From Marinobacterium sp. (GTDB lineage Bacteria > Pseudomonadota > Gammaproteobacteria > Pseudomonadales > Balneatricaceae), in contig JAOXSF010000053.1 of NCBI GenBank assembly GCA_025800125.1, forward strand, positions 20,644 to 84,643: 64,000 nucleotides of DNA. The letters run 5' to 3'. Shown here one piece after another: positions 56,101 to 64,000 of this stretch. The notes beneath the pieces are model-generated. The model was not told the origin of the DNA, did no database searches, and saw only the letters and a program-made list of their open reading frames with translations. The stretch's first letter is position 1. Every line of letters starts with the position of its first letter. Position numbers and translations under genes: made by a program.

Positions 56101-58033
56101 GCGACAGCTCAATATCAGCCAGACCGTCATCCTCGTTTGCACTTAGAATAGAAATTAATGTGCCATCAGCGATATTGGTAGCAGTGACATCCTGCTCATC
56201 GTCAGCCCCCTGCGCCACGATGGCAAATTCATCAAATGTAGTTGCGTTCAAGTCAAGCTCTACCGATGTTTCTTCTCCGTACAGCATCACACCGAACTGC
56301 TCAACATTCTGAACATCCACATCATCAAGAGAGACGGACAAAACAGAGTCATCATCGTCATCACTGAAGAGTGTATCCAGTAACAGGGAATCCCACCCTT
56401 CACCGCCATCAATATGATCATCAGTACCCAGGCCTGCTATCAGCAGCATATCGTCCTGCTGACTACCGGTAAGGGTTAGTGCCACGTCATATCCTGCATC
56501 AGAATTACCAGGCATCCCGAATGAACCAGCAAGAATATAACTACTGAGCCGTCCGCCTAGTGCTGAAGCATCAACGGTTGCAACCCCTTCAGCAAAAAAG
56601 GTTGGAAACAGCGGCCGGGCGCCCAGATAAAGGTCTTGATCACCTACCAGGGTCAAAGATTTCAGTGATGGTGTTGCTTCCTCTCTGGTGAAAAATGGTG
56701 GTGGCGCAGCAAACAGGCCTTTCTGCAGCTGAGCTTCGACGGTCAGATGCTCAACCCCCTGAACCTGCAAAATGGCTGCATCCTGATTCTTCAGCGTCAC
56801 TTTCATGCTGTCATTATCACCATCCGTCACACCGGCTGCATACTGCAGCAACAGAATGGGGGCATCATTACTGAATGTAACATCAGTCAGCTGCTGTATC
56901 CCTGAAACGAGATTGCCAGTACCAGCGGCAACCCCCCAACTGCCACCGGCATCAACTACGATCTGTTCCAGATCCTGCATATCTGTCGCGTCCAGCTGCA
57001 TAACATAAGTACTGCCGCTGCTATCACTATTTTGCCCGTAGTTGGAAATAATCAGCTCTTCCACACTCTCTGTACGCAGAGAACCAACCAGATCGACACT
57101 GTCTTCACCCATGCTGTACTGGCCAGTCACAGAGATACGCAACGCATCATAGCCATCACCGCCGTTGATTGTATCACCCGGGTTAACAGTACCACCCTTA
57201 ATGCTGTCACCTACCCGGATACCACTGAAAATATCATCGCCAGCAGAGCCTTGCAGATTATCAACGTCGGTTGTCAGAGAGAATGTACGCCCGGCTTCAG
57301 CGCCGTCAACAATCGCAACACCAGACGACGAAGCTACCGTATTGAACTGGCTGTCCAGCAACGCTGCGCGAAACCCTTCAAAACCTTCGGTGACGCCATC
57401 ATCTGTCGGGGTAACTGTAAACGTAGCGGTGGTTTCGCCTGCCAACAATGTCACTTCACCGGTAATACGGCCCAGATCTGCTGCCGGGTCAGCCGACGCT
57501 CCGGCAATCGCATCCCCCATCAATTGATAGCTAAAGGTACGATCCTGATCACTGACTTCAGAAGCGGTCACTGTAAAACTTACCGTTTCACCTTCTGTCA
57601 CAGAACTGCTTTGCGCTGCAATCGTAAAGCTGGAGGCCGGGCCATCAGTGTCAACAGCGGGCTGCGTCGGGGTGTCCGTCACTGTGTCATTGCCTAGCTG
57701 CACTTGAGGCGTATCGCCGCTGCTATCAATTTTCAGCTCACGCGTACCATCATCAAATTGCAGGCTGGTTGGCTCTGGTTTGGCAGGCAAAGCAATCACA
57801 GCGCCTGTCTGGGAATGAACCAGGGTAACTGTTGCACCACTTTTCACCACGGTATAGTCGGTCGCATTACCGGCCATGATAATCTGGTCACCTTCAAAGG
57901 TACCGATCAGATTTGCGCTGGCACCATTTTCGATGGTGATAGTCTGCGCACCAGACAAACCGTTGAGGTCAACATTATTTCCTGCGGCAACCGTATACTG
58001 GCTGTCTGCAGCTGTCAGAGTGACGTTAGCCAT
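53114..58033 (-). CDS. Giant secreted beta-rich surface protein (S-layer/RTX-like), 1639 aa
   Basis: Starts with the shared N-module (MANVTLTAADSQYTVAAGNNVDL to ~120), then a Calx-beta-like domain (SSVTEGETVSFTVTASEVS, TEGFEGFRAALLDS), an RTX-like turn (LQGSAGDDIFSG, INGGDGYD) and ~1200 residues of repeated beta strands rich in Asp, Ala, Thr, Val and Leu with motifs such as VETLVVD and GGAGDDVFTV. Near the C-terminus ADGSKIKGTAETDNIVLGSGQDTVSF leads into NGLDTITNFTVGSGKDVLSFEDF, the arrangement seen at the end of type I secreted S-layer and adhesin proteins. Acidic, no cysteine in the parts read, no Sec signal. A close paralogue is at 58668; a surface layer or matrix role is inference. Confidence 0.83.
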   Translation of the reverse strand: MANVTLTAADSQYTVAAGNNVDLNGLSGAQTITIENGASANLIGTFEGDQIIMAGNATDYTVVKSGATVTLVHSQTGAVIALPAKPEPTSLQFDDGTRELKIDSSGDTPQVQLGNDTVTDTPTQPAVDTDGPASSFTIAAQSSSVTEGETVSFTVTASEVSDQDRTFSYQLMGDAIAGASADPAADLGRITGEVTLLAGETTATFTVTPTDDGVTEGFEGFRAALLDSQFNTVASSSGVAIVDGAEAGRTFSLTTDVDNLQGSAGDDIFSGIRVGDSIKGGTVNPGDTINGGDGYDALRISVTGQYSMGEDSVDLVGSLRTESVEELIISNYGQNSDSSGSTYVMQLDATDMQDLEQIVVDAGGSWGVAAGTGNLVSGIQQLTDVTFSNDAPILLLQYAAGVTDGDNDSMKVTLKNQDAAILQVQGVEHLTVEAQLQKGLFAAPPPFFTREEATPSLKSLTLVGDQDLYLGARPLFPTFFAEGVATVDASALGGRLSSYILAGSFGMPGNSDAGYDVALTLTGSQQDDMLLIAGLGTDDHIDGGEGWDSLLLDTLFSDDDDDSVLSVSLDDVDVQNVEQFGVMLYGEETSVELDLNATTFDEFAIVAQGADDEQDVTATNIADGTLISILSANEDDGLADIELSLADATGADDQLSIALEMSSIGDDLSEDVSIDSITVADVEVLNLSSVVDENTAHKQWAFSGEDVELQTAVPSNAEPTGEIDVESLVLDSAHTVNITGNVDLDIGGVTAAKLATINAATFTGDFAIDLDGGDVALISGSGNDRINMQSSLTAADVIDGGSEQPVINVPESDKVLGDLLLATIDGLGTSAQAEVLQLTDIEEIVLELENSASYIDLTADTSLARLSLNGDQNITVSGIAAQAETILYQYQGTVDLSLVDGMAADTLKIGLDGNDDVDAALVVAETVETLVVDMMEGDNHILDLTSAKSETLKVTGGEAGSALRLTNTSETLSDTTTVLDASGLDSLLAAKTSDTATTVTLKGGAIHNVTGGAGDDVFTVSATDTNVTYQLDGGTGTDTLNLGVGSATFNTSAIEGFEVVNLQVDAGANAKVLADPGGAVNSNDITTLTVSGGDSDSTIKIGDHDSNVIGLPDSSVAQNLTAIDMSAFAGDSLLVFGGGAFGSGEDSNPSVLGDQLEITGAAGTDTVVAAYNGSVDKALKVTDVENLFLNFDWGSDGSTSSTLDASSIVGVEVIGLAVGQSPTSGDSVTVSNLAAGVRVGLGWDDVSTGELTHDEANSVQGGDVVVEVQLANHTGTADALTVEVNDLTYPGAPTDATTLNAAGIEALTLDVSVDSAAVLDLSGVAATAGSGLDITLEEGAAGEMFKITGLHDSVATLDAGAFAGGVVLEGRGAGVLSMTTGTGDDQLLMSHKDDVLAAGSGENTLTVQYTAVVGGMAIDLNATDDQIITFNGGANTALQSGFQHVDLSGYSGSGAEVIAHADGSKIKGTAETDNIVLGSGQDTVSFAATGASNGLDTITNFTVGSGKDVLSFEDFIDGGLSADTVRDAASTSNVDADDTVNLYDSGSSTLLTATDIAGLFKTTDATADNVFKLSDSEKTVIISGDADTDETWQVFMVDASLDGTNTDVSEGDVVLVGTVSGDVDLASIDVSNIYAGTVV

Positions 58034-58354
58034 ATTATTTTTCCTTGGTATATAAAGACAGAAGCTTCAATACATTCTTTCGCTTATAACAGCCTGCTCA
58101 GCCTAAAAACTGCAAAAGCACAACATTGACGCTTATTCCATAACATGTAGCACCGGGCCTGTACAAATAACGACACAGGTTCTACAAGCACACTGCAGGC
58201 AACATGCTTCACCGGCAGGTACACAACTATACAGGTTATTGTATGAATCTTCATAGGGTGCTTTATGTAAGTTCTGATTAGCGCCCCGCCACAGCCTTAA
58301 ACACAAAAACCCCTGCTACAAAGGCAGGGGTCGTAAAGGTTACACAGTGTAATT
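58034..58354. other. Spacer upstream of the 1639-residue protein gene
   Basis: 321 bp carrying the promoter of the giant protein gene and the terminator at 58305-58331 for the small gene before it. No coding frame seen. Confidence 0.6.
58305..58331 (-). terminator. Terminator of the DUF6447-like gene
   Basis: ACCCCTGC and GCAGGGGT form an 8-bp stem with a 7-base loop, followed by TTTTGTG on the minus strand, 24 bp past the stop. Confidence 0.88.
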
Positions 58355-58543
58355 TTAACCTTCAGGCAGTAGCTGACTCACCGCAGCCGCATAGGTATTA
58401 CGTGCGGTCTGAATCAACGCTAGCTCCTGTTTTAACTGCAATATTTTAGTATCGCAGAGCCTTACATTAGCCAGCTGTGATTTGACTTCATCTGACAGCT
58501 CATCAAGCTCATAGGTGCGATTGTCTAGCGTAATCTGTGGCAT
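58355..58543 (-). CDS. DUF6447-like small protein
   Basis: 62 residues. MPQITLDNRTYELDELSDEVKSQL followed by a helical LKQELALIQTARNTYAAAV is the pattern I associate with DUF6447, a small family of unknown function often found next to type I secreted proteins. A two-strand N-terminus and a coiled helix are predicted; no signal peptide. A ribosome binding site (GAGAGGAAA) precedes the ATG. It lies between the two giant paralogues with its own terminator, which suggests a dedicated accessory role, for example as chaperone or regulator (inference). Confidence 0.75.
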   Translation of the reverse strand: MPQITLDNRTYELDELSDEVKSQLANVRLCDTKILQLKQELALIQTARNTYAAAVSQLLPEG

Positions 58544-58595
58544 ATTTTCCTCTCATAACGCATCAGTACAAAAAACAGTTATGCACATTCAGCAA

Positions 58596-58625
58596 TAAAA
58601 AACCGCCACCTTAACGGTGGCGGTT
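58596..58625 (-). terminator. Terminator of the 1561-residue protein gene
   Basis: AACCGCCACC and GGTGGCGGTT form a 10-bp stem with a TTAAC loop, followed by TTTTATTGC on the minus strand, about 43 bp past the stop. Confidence 0.93.
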
Positions 58626-58667
58626 AGAAACACAAACACTCACACTGAGTAAGTTACCGGTGCTGCA

Positions 58668-61600
58668 TTAGGCCCAGGTTGATATACCCTCAACGTTATC
58701 AGCAGTCATTGCTCCCGTTGTGCCAGAAAGCACACCGACCAGCGTAACCTCACCTGCAACAATTGCAGCATCGCTGTCATTTTCAACGTAGTAGATCTGA
58801 GTTTCATCCTGACCACGGATAATAACAACATTCTTGCTATTAGCACCCGCTGTTCCATTAGCTTCATCCAAGAAGGCAGCATTACCACCTGTAGCACCAA
58901 ACAGCTCAGCAAAATCTGCATTACCGTAATCTTTACCGGCAATATCTGCACTGCTGTTATCAATGGTTACAACTGTATCTGTTGCCGCAATCAAAGTTTC
59001 ATCTGTACCATCACCGACCTGAGTTGTATTTACCACACTGATAAAGTGACCAAAGTCCAGCACGTCTGCGGTGGTTGCGCCAGCGGTGAAGTTAGCAATA
59101 GAGTCTGTGCCATTAGCAGCAGCAGAAGCCGCAAATACCACGGTATCTGCACCGGCCCCAAGGATGATGTTATCAACAGAGGACGTACCAAAAATTCTAG
59201 AACCATCCGCGTGGGCAGTAATTTCTGCACCGTTGCCCTGGTAACCAGACAGATCAGCATGCTGGAAGCCCGTCTGCACCGCAGCGTTTGCACCACCGTT
59301 AAAGGTCTGAATCTGGTCACCTGTTGCACTCAGATCAACTGCCATACCACCAACAACCGCGGTGTATTCAACAACTAGTGTGTCACCCCGAGTATCAGAA
59401 CCACCGGCATCAAGCGCATCATCTTTATGCGTCATCAGCAGAGCATCGTCAGCATCACTCGCTGTTACCGTCAGAGGCCCAGCACCACGACCCGTCAGTA
59501 TTAAAGCAACAGAACCGGCGCTTGTATCAATGGTAGAGACAGAATCGCTCAGGCTGTTGATATTGACACCCGCGCTACCACCTTCAAGCGTAACAGTCAG
59601 ATTACTGCCTGCTGTTGCAGCAACGCCTGACAAGTCAAGCTCAACACCTACAGAATCGGCTACATCCAGCGTCAGCGCTTCAACGCCCGCCGCTTCGACT
59701 GTGACCACGCCACCATCTGCATCGACACTATTCAGCTCTACTGTCAAGGCATCAGCGGTACCTGAGTGAGTAGCCAACCCGACATTCAACGTCGACTCAC
59801 CAAGGAATGAAACGGCACTGTAGCCCAGATCACCTGTTGCCGCTTCCCAACCCAGACCAACAGCAACACCCGCTGCCAAATTCTGCACATTGACAGTGTT
59901 ATCGACAGTATTTGCGTTACCTGCGGCCAGGCGCAGCACATTACCACCAGTCAAGCTCGCAGCATCAATATTATGGGTTTCACTACCGGTGCCATCGCCA
60001 TCAACGGTAAGCAGCAGAGTCTCAACATCGGCAACTTTGACAGCGTGAGTGCCAGCATCATCATACCCAGCCATCACTGTATCTGTACCAGAACCACCGG
60101 TAACAGTCAGGCTGGAGTCCAGTACGCCATCACCAAACACTATCTGGGTGTCACCGGCGAAGCCACTCATATCAAAGGTGGTCAGGCCTGTCGCTTGTGA
60201 ACCATCTCCCGCACCGATAGCTGTTGCAGAACCCATTTTAAAGGTTGCACTGCTATCACCACCGGCAACAGTCACTTTGGTTGCATCGCTATCATTAATA
60301 CCTTTGCCAGAAGCTGTAGCAACATCAGCATCTTTCCCAGCATCTACGGTGTAATTGATAGTTTCAAAGTTTTCGATATTCGTGTCAGTGAAAGTACCCG
60401 CACCTAACCCGAGGTTGAGAACATCTGTACCTGCACCGCCATCCACATCATATGCCATATTATCATCAACGGAAGAAACCGTGAAGGTATCATCACCCGC
60501 GCCAGATGATACACCATGGACAACCCCGCCCTTCAGCTTGACAGCAGTTGCAGTATCGCTAGTGGTCGCCGTCAGGATGCCATCAAATTCAGAGGCATCA
60601 AGCAGTGTCGTTGTGGCAGACAGCTTAATGCCACTGTCATCCAATACCACCTGCTGCGTAGACTCACCACCGGTGATGGCCAGAGTGGCAGACGCCACAG
60701 CACTAACATCCAGCTTAGCATTGTTATTTGAACCATCATCGGACGCATTCACTGTCACTTTTTCAAGTGTGTCAGCGGTTACAAGCGCAGCATCAACATC
60801 ATTATTAGTACTGGTGTTTGCCAGGTTAACCGTCAGCTCATCAGCAGAGCCAGTCTCATCAGCCAGTGCAACCGATAGCGTACCAGAGTATTCATCTGCA
60901 TCTACACCAAGATCTGACGAACCCAACCCAACTTCTGCACCCGCTGCCAAACCTGTCAGCGTAACATTCTGGTCACCGTCAACATTAATCAGCTTCAGTT
61001 CTGCATCTGCGGTCAGATCAATAACACTCGCATTATTGTCTGTTTCCAGCACAATACGTTCAACGTCGCTAACTTGCAGTGCCGCAGCCGTAGTCGTAGT
61101 CCCCAGTCCATCTACTGTTGCATACAGGGTATCACCAACGCTGTCATTAGCAGCAGACTCGTCACCACCATCAATCACATCATCGATAGTCAATGCTGAC
61201 CCCATGCGAATGAAGTCATCGCCGGAGCCACCGGTCAGCGTGACATCATTATCCACCACTTCAATATCCACGCCAGCAGTCAGTGCAGAGCCATCAATGG
61301 TGGTCAGATTAGCTGCCGTAATACTTTTCAATGTTAGAAGCGCGTCACCTGTCAGATTCAGCGTAGTAGCCGCATCCAGCGTCAATGCTTCAAGCTTATT
61401 AACGTCAGAACCCGTCAAAGCGCCAGAATTCGCCAGCACTGTTGAATTCAGGTTCAATGTTTCAACACCTGCCGCAGTGACACCCGCAATTGACTCAACG
61501 CCTGTCGTCCCAGCATCCAGCTCAACAGAGACATCCAACACATCTGCAGAGCCTGTAGCATCAGCCAACACCAGCTCTACACCACCCATATTATTGCCAC

Positions 61601-63353
61601 TCTGAACCTGCTGAATAACAACATCGGTGCCAGCAGCCAGATTCTCCAGGGTGACATTCTTAGCATTACCCGCCTCAACGGCACGCACAGTAGATAGCGC
61701 ACTACTAGCCAGATCAACTTCCAGATGATCAGTGCTGGCAGCCTCTACCTTGAGCTGCTCAACATTGCTGATTGCCAGATTTTCCAGAGACAACGCGCTG
61801 GTCAAACCCTGAATTGAAATCAGGTCATCACCATCACCACCATCAACAGTATCACCCGTTTCTGGCGTACCCTGCAGCAGGAAGGTATCGTCGTTGCTAC
61901 CACCGATAATGGTAACGTCAACACCGCCCAGGCCAACGGAAACGTCCAGCTTACCTGTCAGTGCAGACGCATCAATGCTGCCAGTGCTGCCGCCAAACTC
62001 AACATCTTCGTTTACTTTAATGTTGCGATCACCGGTAAATGTTAATGACTTCAGCGTATTAGACTTGACTTCATTAAGAGTAGAGTCCGCCAGCTCAGTG
62101 TGAACGGTAATGCGCTCGATAGCATCAACATCAAACTGACCGCTACTCTGATTAGAGACTGTCAGAGTGATAGCATCGTCATCACCACTCGATACAGAAG
62201 AGATAAAGTCAAGATCCAGAGAACCTTCACCGTTGCGCATCTCTGCAGCAACCATCTGACTCAGGTTATCAATATTGACATCACCACTACTGGAAGAACC
62301 ATTCAGGGCTACCTCTGTAATACCGTTCATCAGAGCGGCATCCATAGTGTGGTCATCACTACTCTGGTCGTAGTTTGAAATTTCCAGACGCTCAACGCTC
62401 TGCGTCTGAATTGCACCGATATCCAGATCGTCACCCAGATCACCAGTGATAGACAGATTCAGCTCATCTTTACCATCACCGCCGTTGATAACATCACCCG
62501 GGTTGAGGGTATTACCAGGCAGGTCATCATCCACCAGCACTGCGGTGAACACATCATCACCCGCTGTACCTGGCAGGTTGTCTACATCGGTAGTCAACGC
62601 AAATGTTTTGCCAGACTCAACACCATCAGCAATTGCAACATTAGAAGAAGTTGCCACTGTGGTGAAGTTGGTATCCAACAGCGCCAGCTTGAAGCCTTCG
62701 AAGCCTTCTGTTGTGCCGTCGTTGGTTGGCGTCAGCGTGATAACTGCGCTGGTAGAGCCCGCTGGAATAGTAACAGAACCAGTGATACGGCCCAGGTCAG
62801 ATGCTGGGTCAGCTGTACCACCCGCAACATCAGCACCCATCAACTGGTAGTTCAGAACCACATCCTGATCTACAGCAGCAGACGCTGTCACCGTAAACGT
62901 TACTTCAGTGCCTTCTGTCACAGAAGAGCTGGACGGTACAACAGAATAGTTAACATCAACACCACCTGCATCACCAGTTGGCGCAGTTGGAGTATCAGTT
63001 ACAGTGTCAGTACCCAGTTTGATTTCTGGTGCGCTACCGCTGAGATCAATTGCCAGATCACGAGCACCATCAGCAAACTGCAGGGTTGTTGCGTCTGGCT
63101 TCGCAGGTAACGTAATAACAGCACCAGTAATACTGTTAGTCAGCGTTACAGTCGCGCCACTGGCTGACATCGTGTAATTCGCAGCATTGCCAGACATAAC
63201 GATGGTATCACCATCGAATGCACCAATCAGGTTGGCACTCGCGCCATCCTGAATAGTAATTGTTTGAACGCCCGCCAAGCCTGTCAGATCAACATTGTTG
63301 CCTGAAGCGACGGTGTAACTTGTATCAGTAGAGGTAAGAATGACGTTAGCCAT
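58668..63353 (-). CDS. Giant secreted beta-rich surface protein (S-layer/RTX-like), 1561 aa
   Basis: Paralogue of the 1639-residue protein. It opens with the N-module (MANVILTSTDTSYTVASGNNVDL), a Calx-beta-like domain (SSSVTEGTEVTFTVTAS, TEGFEGFKLALLDT), LPGTAGDDVFTAV and INGGDGKDELNL, followed by ~1150 residues of beta repeats (TLLLTVDGDG, VEALTLDVAD). The C-terminal part again reads GSRIFGTSSVDNIILGAGADTVVF then NGTDSIANFTAGATTADVLDFGHF, and ends EGISTWA. N-terminal third and C-terminal third are closer to the paralogue than the middle, so the middle has diverged. No Sec signal. The strong terminator pairs on both sides mark it as a single-gene unit. Confidence 0.83.
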   Translation of the reverse strand: MANVILTSTDTSYTVASGNNVDLTGLAGVQTITIQDGASANLIGAFDGDTIVMSGNAANYTMSASGATVTLTNSITGAVITLPAKPDATTLQFADGARDLAIDLSGSAPEIKLGTDTVTDTPTAPTGDAGGVDVNYSVVPSSSSVTEGTEVTFTVTASAAVDQDVVLNYQLMGADVAGGTADPASDLGRITGSVTIPAGSTSAVITLTPTNDGTTEGFEGFKLALLDTNFTTVATSSNVAIADGVESGKTFALTTDVDNLPGTAGDDVFTAVLVDDDLPGNTLNPGDVINGGDGKDELNLSITGDLGDDLDIGAIQTQSVERLEISNYDQSSDDHTMDAALMNGITEVALNGSSSSGDVNIDNLSQMVAAEMRNGEGSLDLDFISSVSSGDDDAITLTVSNQSSGQFDVDAIERITVHTELADSTLNEVKSNTLKSLTFTGDRNIKVNEDVEFGGSTGSIDASALTGKLDVSVGLGGVDVTIIGGSNDDTFLLQGTPETGDTVDGGDGDDLISIQGLTSALSLENLAISNVEQLKVEAASTDHLEVDLASSALSTVRAVEAGNAKNVTLENLAAGTDVVIQQVQSGNNMGGVELVLADATGSADVLDVSVELDAGTTGVESIAGVTAAGVETLNLNSTVLANSGALTGSDVNKLEALTLDAATTLNLTGDALLTLKSITAANLTTIDGSALTAGVDIEVVDNDVTLTGGSGDDFIRMGSALTIDDVIDGGDESAANDSVGDTLYATVDGLGTTTTAAALQVSDVERIVLETDNNASVIDLTADAELKLINVDGDQNVTLTGLAAGAEVGLGSSDLGVDADEYSGTLSVALADETGSADELTVNLANTSTNNDVDAALVTADTLEKVTVNASDDGSNNNAKLDVSAVASATLAITGGESTQQVVLDDSGIKLSATTTLLDASEFDGILTATTSDTATAVKLKGGVVHGVSSGAGDDTFTVSSVDDNMAYDVDGGAGTDVLNLGLGAGTFTDTNIENFETINYTVDAGKDADVATASGKGINDSDATKVTVAGGDSSATFKMGSATAIGAGDGSQATGLTTFDMSGFAGDTQIVFGDGVLDSSLTVTGGSGTDTVMAGYDDAGTHAVKVADVETLLLTVDGDGTGSETHNIDAASLTGGNVLRLAAGNANTVDNTVNVQNLAAGVAVGLGWEAATGDLGYSAVSFLGESTLNVGLATHSGTADALTVELNSVDADGGVVTVEAAGVEALTLDVADSVGVELDLSGVAATAGSNLTVTLEGGSAGVNINSLSDSVSTIDTSAGSVALILTGRGAGPLTVTASDADDALLMTHKDDALDAGGSDTRGDTLVVEYTAVVGGMAVDLSATGDQIQTFNGGANAAVQTGFQHADLSGYQGNGAEITAHADGSRIFGTSSVDNIILGAGADTVVFAASAAANGTDSIANFTAGATTADVLDFGHFISVVNTTQVGDGTDETLIAATDTVVTIDNSSADIAGKDYGNADFAELFGATGGNAAFLDEANGTAGANSKNVVIIRGQDETQIYYVENDSDAAIVAGEVTLVGVLSGTTGAMTADNVEGISTWA

Positions 63354-63385
63354 TATTCAAATCCTTCCAAAATTCGGGTCAAAAA

Positions 63386-63406
63386 AAGGCGGGCGACGCC
63401 CGCCTT
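63386..63406 (-). terminator. Terminator of the right-edge gene
   Basis: AAGGCGGGC and GCCCGCCTT form a 9-bp stem with a GAC loop, followed by a run of T on the minus strand, 22 bp past the stop at 63429. Confidence 0.93.
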
Positions 63407-63428
63407 CTGTGTCTAACCTGTCATAGAA

Positions 63429-64000
63429 TCAGACAATCAGGAAAGCATCAAAGCCGATTGCCTGCTCAAACGACGCTTCATTGAAGACAAGATCACTAGC
63501 AGCATCAACAACATCTATCAGCTGAATGCTGTTCAGTGTACCGTTGTTGTTGTAAGTGATAGTTACATCGTCACCATTGTTGCTGAACGTGTAGTCAGTT
63601 GCCGCAGCGTTGCTGACAGCAATAGTGTCACCGTTAGCAAAATTGCTGATTACAACACTACCAGCAACATCTGCATCATCAGTGAAGCGGAATGTATCTG
63701 TACCGGCATCCAGCGCAGCAGGAACAGTCGGTGTACCCTGGTCAGCAGACACATCAGTCTGACCACCTGCTGCTGGTGTCTGACTGGAGTCAACTACAGT
63801 TACAGACCCACTGACATTAGCTACATCGTCCAGCGTCAGTGTCAGTGTTTCGTCACCTTCAGTTGTTGCATCTTCACGCAGGTTGATAGTGACATCAGTA
63901 GAACCGTCTGCTTCAACAGTGAACTGAGTCGGCAGCGTCTGGCCTGCTGGCAGATCATCAGCGGTGATACCAGCGATGGTGAAGTTTACTGTTTCGCCTG
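63429..64000 (-). CDS. Partial secreted protein, C-terminal end with shared C-module
   Basis: The reading frame is open from the stop at 63429 to the window edge; its true start lies beyond it. The visible ~190 residues begin in a Calx-beta-like region (GETVNFTIAGITADDLPAG, REDATTEGDETLTLTL), then a linker and the C-module (VPAALDAGTDTFRFTDDADVAG, YTFSNNGDDVTITYNNNG) ending FEQAIGFDAFLIV. That C-module is nearly the same as in the 237-residue protein at 45747. A GTG at 63752 is inside the frame and is not the start. Probably a type I secreted surface protein of the same family; size unknown. Confidence 0.8.
   Translation of the reverse strand, partial: GETVNFTIAGITADDLPAGQTLPTQFTVEADGSTDVTINLREDATTEGDETLTLTLDDVANVSGSVTVVDSSQTPAAGGQTDVSADQGTPTVPAALDAGTDTFRFTDDADVAGSVVISNFANGDTIAVSNAAATDYTFSNNGDDVTITYNNNGTLNSIQLIDVVDAASDLVFNEASFEQAIGFDAFLIV

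Noticed and set aside
58355..58543. Type I secretion transporter or chaperone gene by context
   Set aside because: The protein is only 62 residues and fits a DUF6447-like pattern; no ABC, membrane-fusion or TolC gene is present in the window.
60355..61605. 416-codon plus-strand frame
   Set aside because: Shadow of the 1561-residue protein's repetitive coding sequence (Ser/Val/Ala/Pro rich).
63429..63752. Complete 107-residue gene starting at GTG 63752
   Set aside because: The same frame stays open to the window edge with Calx-beta-like sequence, so the gene is longer and truncated by the window.

Overview
The window looks like the chromosome of a free-living, probably marine gammaproteobacterium, most likely Oceanospirillales/Oceanospirillaceae-like. 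The signs are a GroESL operon behind a recognisable sigma-32 promoter, TrhP, ThpR, a Crp-type regulator with a textbook CRP half-site pair, and many RTX, Calx-beta and type I secretion style exoproteins. The taxon is inferred from gene content only. I saw no rRNA, tRNA, CRISPR array or intact insertion sequence.

Layout. 1-4 kb: fructosamine kinase family protein, a small hypothetical gene, the tRNA hydroxylase trhP and the RNA ligase-like thpR. 4-12.2 kb: a two-gene operon of a Slam-like TPR/beta-barrel outer-membrane protein followed by a 2274-residue FecR-domain protein with a Pro-Glu-Gln repeat and seven tandem ~245-265 residue modules carrying a WGxW motif. 12.5-16.1 kb: a GST, a coiled-coil membrane protein and PepQ. 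16.2-24.3 kb: a peptide-utilisation block (LysR regulator, M14 carboxypeptidase, dppF-D-C-B-A). 24.5-27.4 kb: groEL, groES and fxsA. 27.8-31 kb: an SDR reductase, a small Rossmann protein, an EamA exporter and a hotdog thioesterase. 31.3-35.8 kb: surface polysaccharide genes (a CapD/WbpM-type dehydratase, a polyprenyl-phosphate sugar-phosphate transferase and manC). 36-41.6 kb: a Crp/Fnr regulator, a trypsin-like protease with a Calx-beta tail, a serralysin with RTX and Calx-beta, and a beta-CASP metallo-hydrolase with a CRP site upstream. 41.7-43.6 kb: a divergent CsrA-like protein with a C-terminal extension, an ~830 bp stretch of unclear content, and a MntA/HepT toxin-antitoxin pair.

43.8-64 kb is an accessory region. 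A second serralysin-like protease, a 237-residue two-module protein, two giant acidic beta-rich proteins (1639 and 1561 residues) and a partial protein at the right edge belong to one modular family. Four of them share an N-terminal ~120-residue module, and two share a C-terminal module ending in FEQAIGFDAF. None has a classical signal peptide, which fits type I secretion, but no T1SS transporter is in the window. Between them (46.8-51.3 kb) sits an AT-rich four-gene operon that looks like a small biosynthetic cluster: a cyanophycin-synthetase-like ATP-grasp protein with a decayed Mur-ligase part, a hotdog protein, a cytochrome P450 and a TauD-family Fe/2-oxoglutarate oxygenase. Facing it on the minus strand are a TPR-LicD-like protein and a TagD-like cytidylyltransferase, which may make and transfer a CDP-activated phospho-substituent.

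A recurring oddity is short direct tandem duplications (15-19 bp units, 2-5 copies, a different sequence at each place) in the spacers beside start and stop codons. One has multiplied the initiation region of the M14 carboxypeptidase gene.
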